A stretch of 64,000 bases of DNA from Streptomyces mutabilis (lineage in GTDB: Bacteria > Actinomycetota > Actinomycetes > Streptomycetales > Streptomycetaceae): the NCBI RefSeq assembly GCF_014649815.1, contig NZ_BMTT01000005.1:124001-188000 (forward strand), read 5' to 3'. Below the pieces are notes generated by a model that did no database searches, was not told the origin of the DNA, and was given only the letters and a program-made list of their open reading frames with translations. Position 1 is the stretch's first letter; each line of letters begins with the position of its first letter. This document shows positions 57,920 to 64,000 of the stretch, piece after piece. The position numbers were made by a program, and so were the translations under genes.

Positions 57920-60139
57920 GTGGCTACGTTCCTTTATCGACTCGGTCGACGCGCGTTCCGGCGTCGCGGCCTCGTCGCCCTGCTCTGGGTGGCCATACTC
58001 GTGGGCGCCGGCGTCGCCGCGTCCACCGCGCCCGCCCCGCCCGAAGACTCCTTCTCCATGCCCGGCACCGAGTCCCAGAAGGCGTTCGACCTGCTCGACG
58101 AGCGCTTCCCGGCAGCCAGCGCCGAAGGCGCCACGGCCCGGGTCGTGATCCGCGCCCCCGAGGGCGACAAGATCTCCGACCCGGCCGGCAAGGCCAAGGT
58201 CGAGGAACTGGTCACCGCCCTCGGGAACGGTCCGCAGGTCGCCTCGGTGGACGACCCGTTCGAGGCGAACGCCGTGAGCCAGGACGGCACGACCGCGTAC
58301 GCATCGGTCACCTACAAGGTCAACTCCATGGAGTTGACCGACCAGGCCCGCGAGTCGCTCACCGCCGCCACCGACGACGCGCGCAGCGACGGCTTCACCG
58401 TCGAGACCGGCGGCGACGCGGTCATGGCCGAGCAGGAGATGGGTGGCACCGCCGAGCTGATCGGTATCGGCGTCGCAGCCGTCGTGCTCCTTCTGACCTT
58501 CGGCTCACTGGTCGCGGCCGGCATGCCGCTGCTCTCGGCGATCATCGGGGTCGGCATCGGCATCTCCGCCATCGGAGCCCTCGGCAGCACCCTCGAACTC
58601 TCCGCCACCACCTCTACGCTCGCCATGATGATCGGCCTCGCGGTCGCCATCGACTACGCCCTGTTCATCGTCTCGCGTTACCGCGCCGAGATCGCCGAGG
58701 GCCGCACCCCCGAGGAGGCCGCGGGACGGGCCGTCGGCACCGCCGGCTCCGCCGTGGTCTTCGCCGGACTCACCGTCATCGTGGCCCTGGCGGGCCTCGC
58801 GGTGGTCAACATCCCGATCCTGACCAAGATGGGCCTGGCCGCCGCCGCCACGGTCGCCATCGCCGTGCTGATCGCGCTCACCATGACCCCGGCCCTGCTC
58901 GGCTTCGCCGGCAGGAAGGCGCTCAGCCGCAAGGACCGCAAGGCGGCCGCCGGACAGCGCGCGGTCTCCGACAAGCCGAAGCTCGGCACCCGCTGGGCCC
59001 GCTTCGTCCTGCGTCGTCCGGTGACCGTACTGCTCACCGCGGTGATCGGCCTCGGCGCCGTCGCCGTACCGGCCGCGAGCATGGAACTCGGCCTGCCCGA
59101 CGAGGGCAGCTCAGCACCCGACACCACGCAGCGCAAGGCCTACGACATGCTGTCCGAGTCCTTCGGCGCCGGGTTCAACGGCCCGCTGATGGTCACCGTC
59201 GACACGCGGGGCGCGGACGACGCGAAGGCCGCCGTCGAGACCGTGGGCAAGGAGATCACCGGCCTGGGCGAGGCCGCGGCCGTGACCCCGGCCAACTTCA
59301 ACGAGCAGGGCGACACCGCCCTCCTCACGGTGGTGCCCAAGACCGGTCCGAGCGACGCGGCCACCGAGGAACTGGTCAAGGACATCCGCTCGCTGACCGG
59401 CGACATCAAGTCCGACACGGGCGCGACCATGCTGGTCACGGGCATGACCGCGATGACGATCGACTTCTCGCAGACGCTGGACGACGCGCTCGTCCCGTAC
59501 CTGGCCCTGGTCGTCGGTCTCGCCTTCCTGCTCCTGATGCTGGTGTTCCGCTCGGTCCTCGTCCCGCTGAAGGCGGCCCTGGGCTTCCTGCTCTCGGTGG
59601 CGGCGGCGCTCGGCGCGGTGGTCGCGGTCTTCCAGTGGGGCTGGCTCGCCGACGTGTTCGGCGTGGACCAGCCGGGTCCGATCATGTCGATGATGCCCAT
59701 CTTCATGATCGGCGTGGTCTTCGGTCTGGCGATGGACTACGAGGTCTTCCTCGTGACCCGCATGCGCGAGGCCTACGTCCACGGATCGTCCGCCGCCGAG
59801 TCCGTCGTCACCGGATTCACCCACGGCGGCCGGGTCGTCGCGGCCGCAGCGATCATCATGATCAGTGTCTTCTCCGGCTTCATCATGGAGAACGACGACA
59901 TGATCAAGATGATGGGTTTCGGCCTCGCCATCGCGGTCCTCTTCGACGCCTTCGTCGTCCGCATGGCCATCGTGCCCGCCGTGCTCGCCCTGCTCGGCAC
60001 CAAGGCGTGGTGGCTGCCCAAGTGGCTGGACCGCGTCCTGCCGAACGTCGACGTCGAGGGCGAGAAGCTCCACAAGGAACTCGGCGACACCTCCGGGCCC
60101 GCCCAGCCCACCCGCGAACCCGAGACGGCCGGAGTCTGA
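57920..60139 (+). CDS. MMPL-family RND transporter
   Basis: A 739-residue MmpL-like membrane transporter with two RND halves of six helices each, thought to export lipids or drugs using proton flow. Half one has helix 1 (LVALLWVAILVGAGVA), a periplasmic porter loop, then LAMMIGLAVAIDYALFIVSRYRAEIAEG, the Asp-Tyr proton-relay motif. Half two mirrors it with MMPIFMIGVVFGLAMDYEVFLVTRMREAYVHG. The GTG at 57920 begins ATFLYRLGRRAFRRRG, the usual opening; the frame upstream to 57839 is Cys/Pro-rich and unrelated. No regulator is adjacent. Confidence 0.93.
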   Translation: MATFLYRLGRRAFRRRGLVALLWVAILVGAGVAASTAPAPPEDSFSMPGTESQKAFDLLDERFPAASAEGATARVVIRAPEGDKISDPAGKAKVEELVTALGNGPQVASVDDPFEANAVSQDGTTAYASVTYKVNSMELTDQARESLTAATDDARSDGFTVETGGDAVMAEQEMGGTAELIGIGVAAVVLLLTFGSLVAAGMPLLSAIIGVGIGISAIGALGSTLELSATTSTLAMMIGLAVAIDYALFIVSRYRAEIAEGRTPEEAAGRAVGTAGSAVVFAGLTVIVALAGLAVVNIPILTKMGLAAAATVAIAVLIALTMTPALLGFAGRKALSRKDRKAAAGQRAVSDKPKLGTRWARFVLRRPVTVLLTAVIGLGAVAVPAASMELGLPDEGSSAPDTTQRKAYDMLSESFGAGFNGPLMVTVDTRGADDAKAAVETVGKEITGLGEAAAVTPANFNEQGDTALLTVVPKTGPSDAATEELVKDIRSLTGDIKSDTGATMLVTGMTAMTIDFSQTLDDALVPYLALVVGLAFLLLMLVFRSVLVPLKAALGFLLSVAAALGAVVAVFQWGWLADVFGVDQPGPIMSMMPIFMIGVVFGLAMDYEVFLVTRMREAYVHGSSAAESVVTGFTHGGRVVAAAAIIMISVFSGFIMENDDMIKMMGFGLAIAVLFDAFVVRMAIVPAVLALLGTKAWWLPKWLDRVLPNVDVEGEKLHKELGDTSGPAQPTREPETAGV

Positions 60140-60152
60140 CACCCGCACGCAC

Positions 60153-60190
60153 AGCCCCGCCCTACCTGGACCGCCAGGCCGGGCGGGGCT
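60153..60190 (+). terminator. Hairpin after the MMPL gene
   Basis: AGCCCCGCC and GGCGGGGCT form a 9-bp stem with a nested CCTGG/CCAGG stem, 13 bases after the stop. Confidence 0.65.
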
Positions 60191-60785
60191 TCCCGCGCCC
60201 CGCCGGGTCGTGCGTCGGCCGGTCCGCCGTCGTCGCCGACCAGTTCCATGTCCAGCAGCAGGCCGCGCCCGCGGACGTCACCCACCACCTCGCGGCGTGC
60301 GGCGAGCTTGTCGAGCCGGTCGCGCAGTGCCGTGCCGAGCACCCGCGCGCGTTCGTCGAGACGGTCGGCCAGGGCAGGCAGCAAGGCAATCGTCCCGGCC
60401 GTCTCGACGTGGGAAGTGGGGAGCGCGCCATGCCGCCCATCCCACCGCGGCGCGCCGCGTGGTGCCGCGCGGCACGACGACGGCGACGTTGGGGCGCACC
60501 GGCGGGCTGAGCTCGCGAGGGGCACCCGTGGACCGCCCTGGGGGTGCGCCTGCGACCGCATCGTGCGTGAGGACATCCACCGTCGGATTCCCGCCCGGAT
60601 CACGGCACCGGCGGGTGCTCCTCCCGTTCCGCGTGCCGGTCGTGACCACAGCATGGTCCGGGGTGACTCGCTGACCAGGACGTCCAGCACGGTGTTGCCC
60701 ACGGCGGGAACGCGGTCATGGCGGCGCTGCGCGACCACCCCGAGCGCCCGGCCCCGGCCGCCCAGGTACTGAGGAAGCCGCCCGG
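60191..60785 (-). pseudogene. Remnant of a class III aminotransferase gene
   Basis: On the minus strand, about 60190-60430 encodes ETAGTIALLPALADRLDERARVLGTAL, RDRLDKLAARREVVGDVRGRGLLLDMELVGDD and no more, which is the C-terminal small-domain signature of PLP-dependent class III aminotransferases (xLAxRHxxVGDVRGRGLLLxxEL). The catalytic Lys region, the N-terminus and an uninterrupted frame are missing. The rest of the stretch up to 60785, including a short frame containing VPAVGNTVLDVLVSE, shows no intact gene. It is a decayed patch between MMPL and CBS genes. Confidence 0.55.
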
Positions 60786-61457
60786 TCAGTGGCCCACGGA
60801 GGCCGGGTCCTCCGCGTCGACCTCCCCCGCGGCTCTGAACTCCACCGCGACCACGCCGTCGACGCGCCGGCAGAGCTCCTCGAGCACGGATACGGACACG
60901 TCGCCGGGCAGCCGGCCGCTGAGGACGACGTGGCCGTGGGCCACGTCCACCTGCATCGACGACGGAGCCAGACCGAGCGACTTGACCATCGCCTCCTCGA
61001 TGATCTCGGTCCGGATCGCCCGGTCCGTTCGAAGGAAGACCCGCAGCAGGTCGCTCCTGCTGACGACCCCGACCAGGCGCCCCGCCTCGTCGACCACGAG
61101 GAGCCGCTTGATGCCGTGGCGTGCCATCGCGCGGGCGGCGTCGACGACGCTCCAGTCCTCGCGCGCGCACACGGCGGGCGAGGTCATCAGCCCCGCCGCG
61201 TCCGTGGCGGACGCCTTGGCGTCGGCCGGCCGAGGCCGTTTCCCGTCACCGGGAGGGCCGTCCGGCTCTCCGCCCCACATCTTCTGCAGGAGGTCCGCCT
61301 CCGACACGACCCCCACCGGCCGGTCCTCCCCGTCGACGACGGGCACCGCGGTGATGTCGTACTCCTGCAGCAGGTGGGCGATCTCCTTGAACGGTGTTCC
61401 GGGCTGCGCCCGGACCACGGCGTCGCTCATCAGATCGCTCACCTTGAGGTGCTTCAT
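60786..61457 (-). CDS. CBS-pair plus BON domain protein
   Basis: A 223-residue cytoplasmic protein with two CBS motifs that bind adenine nucleotides (KVSDLMSDAVVRAQPGTPFKEIAHLLQEYDITAVPVVDGEDRPVGVVSEADLL and LMTSPAVCAREDWSVVDAARAMARHGIKRLLVVDEAGRLVGVVSRSDLLRVF). A C-terminal BON domain (EIIEEAMVKSLGLAPSSMQVDVAHGHVVLSGRL) follows. The ATG at 61457 follows GGAGGAGAGACC. Such proteins are common near Streptomyces stress genes, and binding of ATP/AMP as an energy signal is inferred. It lies 95 bases downstream of the PP2C gene on the same strand. Confidence 0.93.
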   Translation of the reverse strand: MKHLKVSDLMSDAVVRAQPGTPFKEIAHLLQEYDITAVPVVDGEDRPVGVVSEADLLQKMWGGEPDGPPGDGKRPRPADAKASATDAAGLMTSPAVCAREDWSVVDAARAMARHGIKRLLVVDEAGRLVGVVSRSDLLRVFLRTDRAIRTEIIEEAMVKSLGLAPSSMQVDVAHGHVVLSGRLPGDVSVSVLEELCRRVDGVVAVEFRAAGEVDAEDPASVGH

Positions 61458-61552
61458 CGAGGGTCTCTCCTCCGCTGCCGGCCGCGGTGGGCCGGCGTTC
61501 GTCCTTCTTGTCATGTGAAACGGTCCATCGGCCCGGTGAGTGCCCCCACGCC

Positions 61553-63640
61553 TCACGCACTCGGGCTGATGAGCAGCAGGGCGATGTCGTCACCGGGGGT
61601 GGGCGCGTGCCGGATCAGCGCGTCGGCCATGGCGTCGAGGTCACCGGGGTCCGCGTGCTCCAGAAGACCGGCGAGCGCCGCGGTGGCGTCGTCGAGGTCG
61701 ACGCCGGGCGCCTCTACGAGCCCGTCGGTGTAGAGGGCGAGGACACTGTCGGAAGGCAGGGAGAACTCACGCGCCGGGTAACGGACGTCCGGCTCGATGC
61801 CGAGCAGGAGACCGGGCGGCACGTGGACGAGTTCGGTGTGGCCGTCGGCGTGGCGCAGCAGGGGCGGCGGGTGTCCGGCGCTGGCCAGGCAGGCGCGGCG
61901 CGTCGCGAGGTCGAGGTGCACATAGACACAGCTCGTGAAGAGGCCGGGGTCCAGATCGGTGAGCAGGCGGTTGGTGCGGGCCAGGACGTCGTCGGGGGAG
62001 GCGCCCACGGTGGCGTGGGCGTGGACGGCGGTGCGGACCTGTCCCATGAGCGCGGCTGCGTCCACATTGTGGCCCTGAACGTCGCCGATGGTGGCACCGA
62101 GGGTGTGCTCGTCGAGGCGGATGAGGTCGTAGAAGTCGCCGCCGACGCCCAGGCCATGGGCCGCCGGCAGGTATCGGGCGGCGACCCGCAGTCCGGGCAC
62201 GTGGGGAAGGGTGTGCGGCAGCAGGGCGGACTGCAGTCGGTGGGCGAGGTGGTGCTTGGCGTCGTAGAGACGGGCCCGGTCCAGGGCCTGGCCGACCAGA
62301 CCGGCCAGAGAGGTCAGCGCCGCGCGCTCGCCCGGCGGGAAGGCGTGGGGCCGCTCGTAGGAGAGGAGGAGGGAGCCGATGGGTCGGCCGGAGGCGATCA
62401 GCGGCAGCACCGCCCACGCGGCCATCCCGTCCTCGTGCACGGTGGCCGGATAGGCGTCCGCCATCTCGGCGAAGGTCGCGAAGAACTTAGGAACGCCCGT
62501 GGCCATGACATCGGCACCGGGCAGCTCGGAACTCAGCGGAACGCCGTCGAAACGGTCTATCAGCTCGGTTCGGTAGCCGCGGTGGCCCACGATCCGCAGG
62601 CGGCCGTCCTCGGCGGTCATCAGCACCATGGCCTGCGCGCCCAGTGCCGGCAGCAGCTGGTCGGCGGTCTGCTCGACCACCTCCTGCACACCGATGGCCT
62701 CGGCCAGGGTCGAGGCCAGGTGCATCAGGTGGTACAGCACGGTGGCGCGGCTGGGCCCGGCGGTCGGCATCGCCCGCGCCGCGGGAGTGCTGTCGGCAGG
62801 GTCGCCGCGAGTGATGCGGACGCTCATGCCGGTGGCGTCCGGATACAGCTCGAAGGCCAGCCAGGTCCGCGGCGGGCGCAGCACGGTGAAGGCCTGCGGC
62901 AGGCGGCTGACCAGCGCGGCCCGGTAGCGGTCCTCGACCTGCGGGACGTCCATCCAGGGCAGCGCCTCCCACGGCAGCGCACCCACCAGGACGGCCTGGT
63001 CGGCCCCCACCAGGTCGGCGGCGGCCGGAGTGATGAAGGTGATGCGGCCGTTCATGTCCAGACCGCACGATCCGCCCGGCAGGCGCTCGACGAACGCCGA
63101 GAGCGCGGTGGCTTCGGCAGGTGAGGGAGCGCGCCCGGCCGGGGCCCGCAGGGAGCGGGGCCGGTCCCCGGGCATCAACGGGGCGCCGCTGTCCTCCGCC
63201 TGCCGCAGCACCTCGCCCAGGCGGCGGCAACCCGTCTCGACGACGTCCCGTTCCTCGCGGCTGAGCCGCGTTGAATGGGTGCCGGACCACAGCAGGACCA
63301 GCCCGCCCCGTACGGTGCCGTCCGAGACGACCGGTGCCGCTCCCAGCGCGAAGTCGTACGGCAGCACGAGTGCCGGCCGGGGGTACTGGCGCGCCATCTC
63401 CTCCCGGCCGCCCACCCAGACCAGGCGCCCCTCGCGCACGGCGTCCGCCACGGGCATCGGATCGGTCGGCGCGACACGCCGCCACGGAAGGGCGATGTCC
63501 AGGGGTACCCCCGCCGTCACGACCAGCCACAAGGCGTCGTCACGCGGCGGCAGCACGTACAAGAGCCCCCCGTACGCACCGCTGTCCCGCACCACGGCGG
63601 TCATCGCGGTGTCCATCGCGGTGTCCATCGTGGTGTGCAT
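61553..63640 (-). CDS. GAF-PAS-GAF-SpoIIE/PP2C serine phosphatase
   Basis: A protein of about 695 residues that should dephosphorylate an anti-sigma-factor antagonist. An N-terminal GAF-like domain (GLLYVLPPRDDALWLVVTAGVP ... VLPYDFALGAAPVVSDGTVRGGLVLLW) leads to a PAS domain (LPGGSCGLDMNGRITFITPAAADLVGAD). A GAF domain follows (ILVxxGxxGYRTELIDRF region and WAVLPLIASGRPIGSLLLSYERPHAFPPGERAAL), then SpoIIE/PP2C: VAARYLPAAHGLGVGGDFYDLIRLDEHTLGATIGDVQGHNVDAAALMGQ, with metal-binding Asp in GGDFYD and GDVQGH, and ALYTDGLVEAPGVD. The N-terminal MHTTMDTAMDTAM comes from a 12-bp tandem repeat that offers several in-frame ATGs, so the start may lie between 63604 and 63640. Confidence 0.9.
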   Translation of the reverse strand: MHTTMDTAMDTAMTAVVRDSGAYGGLLYVLPPRDDALWLVVTAGVPLDIALPWRRVAPTDPMPVADAVREGRLVWVGGREEMARQYPRPALVLPYDFALGAAPVVSDGTVRGGLVLLWSGTHSTRLSREERDVVETGCRRLGEVLRQAEDSGAPLMPGDRPRSLRAPAGRAPSPAEATALSAFVERLPGGSCGLDMNGRITFITPAAADLVGADQAVLVGALPWEALPWMDVPQVEDRYRAALVSRLPQAFTVLRPPRTWLAFELYPDATGMSVRITRGDPADSTPAARAMPTAGPSRATVLYHLMHLASTLAEAIGVQEVVEQTADQLLPALGAQAMVLMTAEDGRLRIVGHRGYRTELIDRFDGVPLSSELPGADVMATGVPKFFATFAEMADAYPATVHEDGMAAWAVLPLIASGRPIGSLLLSYERPHAFPPGERAALTSLAGLVGQALDRARLYDAKHHLAHRLQSALLPHTLPHVPGLRVAARYLPAAHGLGVGGDFYDLIRLDEHTLGATIGDVQGHNVDAAALMGQVRTAVHAHATVGASPDDVLARTNRLLTDLDPGLFTSCVYVHLDLATRRACLASAGHPPPLLRHADGHTELVHVPPGLLLGIEPDVRYPAREFSLPSDSVLALYTDGLVEAPGVDLDDATAALAGLLEHADPGDLDAMADALIRHAPTPGDDIALLLISPSA

Positions 63641-63781
63641 CAGATGCCCGCTCGCCGGCGGCCGAGTCCCGCGGGATCCGGCAGGACCGCCCGACACCGG
63701 CCACACCGAACATCACCCATATGAGGACACTACGCCCGCTTGCCCACGACGGCATGCGAGGGCGTGACCGTCAGTACTCCG

Positions 63782-63997
63782 TCAGTGGTCCCACACGTCC
63801 GGGCCGCCTCCGCGCCACTCCACGAGTGCCGACCGGACCACGTCCAACTCGTCCCAGTCCTGCAGGCCGGCCTCCTGCAGGAAGCGGGCGACGTCCTGCA
63901 CGCCGTAGGCCCGCCCCAGGACCTTCCCGTCCACGCGTACCCGGCGTCCGCCCTCCTCGTCGGGCGGGTACACGGTCACTGCAGGCGCGCTCGTCAT
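63782..63997 (-). CDS. Small conserved hypothetical protein
   Basis: A 71-residue acidic protein of unknown function: VTVYPPDEEGGRRVRVDGKVLGRAYGVQDVARFLQEAGLQDWDELDVVRSALVEWRGGGPDVW. It looks like a compact beta-beta-alpha fold and resembles short Streptomyces proteins of this length that are conserved but undescribed. The ATG is at 63997, so its ribosome site lies just past the window edge and could not be checked. Confidence 0.7.
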   Translation of the reverse strand: MTSAPAVTVYPPDEEGGRRVRVDGKVLGRAYGVQDVARFLQEAGLQDWDELDVVRSALVEWRGGGPDVWDH

Positions 63998-64000
63998 GGC

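Overview
The window is a stretch of a Streptomyces chromosome, or of a very close relative. GC content is very high and GTG starts are common. It carries a five-gene conservon, a phenylacetate (paa) operon beside a tryptophan prenyltransferase/flavin monooxygenase pair, a RheA-type heat-shock operator, Tat-dependent sugar-binding lipoproteins and many TetR/WYL/LacI regulators. I found only one in-frame TTA (bldA) codon in the intact genes. I saw no rRNA, CRISPR array, prophage or insertion sequence. The genes read as ordinary chromosome with several decayed patches.

Layout. 0-4.5 kb: Rpf-like secreted muralytic protein, BrkB-type membrane protein, lone ABC ATPase, secreted S1 protease, TauE/SafE permease. 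4.8-8.7 kb: conservon cvnA-B-C-D plus a CYP157-type P450. 8.7-11.4 kb: a leader peptide with two strong hairpins, a DMATS-fold indole prenyltransferase and a convergent FMO. 11.5-17.2 kb: divergent paaK-paaI and paaABCDE with two matching inverted operator boxes between them. 17.4-22.8 kb: secreted alpha/beta hydrolase, APH-type kinase, TerB, GtrA and GNAT. 22.8-23.6 kb: two decayed genes (TauE/SafE and AraC). 23.6-26.8 kb: GntR regulator, hydantoin/Asp-Glu racemase-like protein and NCS1 permease. 26.8-33.9 kb: a wrecked GH43 gene, a LacI repressor, a sugar ABC transporter (binding protein and two permeases) and a GH2 glycosidase.

34-41.6 kb: a TauD-type dioxygenase behind a leaderless leader peptide and attenuator-like hairpin; two DUF2267 proteins; hsp18 and rheA sharing a classic operator; a class II amidotransferase with a glutamate-cysteine-ligase-like enzyme; cyclophilin; GAPDH. 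41.7-49.2 kb: GlxA-type regulator, GDSL lipase, GNAT, DUF4303, HtpG, then a second leaderless Cys-containing leader peptide ahead of a YeeE/YedE sulfur transporter. 49.2-53.1 kb: a TetR regulon (TetR, sugar O-acetyltransferase, MFS pump) tied together by an identical 15-bp palindromic element, then a CmlR-like MFS pump. A tRNA-like element follows at 53.15 kb. 53.3-64 kb: SCO6745-family protein with divergent TetR, a frameshifted WYL regulator facing a frameshifted VOC gene, a winged-helix protein, an MMPL transporter, an aminotransferase remnant, a CBS/BON protein, a GAF-PAS-GAF-PP2C phosphatase and a small conserved protein.

The most interesting signals are regulatory. They are the leader peptide/hairpin arrangement in front of the prenyltransferase, the two leaderless leader peptides (both with exactly 7 nt between a -10 hexamer and the ATG) in front of sulfur-linked genes, the single TTA codon in cvnC, and the tRNA-like fold with a bulged, lengthened acceptor stem. 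All functional calls come from reading motifs and remembered family features. No database search was possible.
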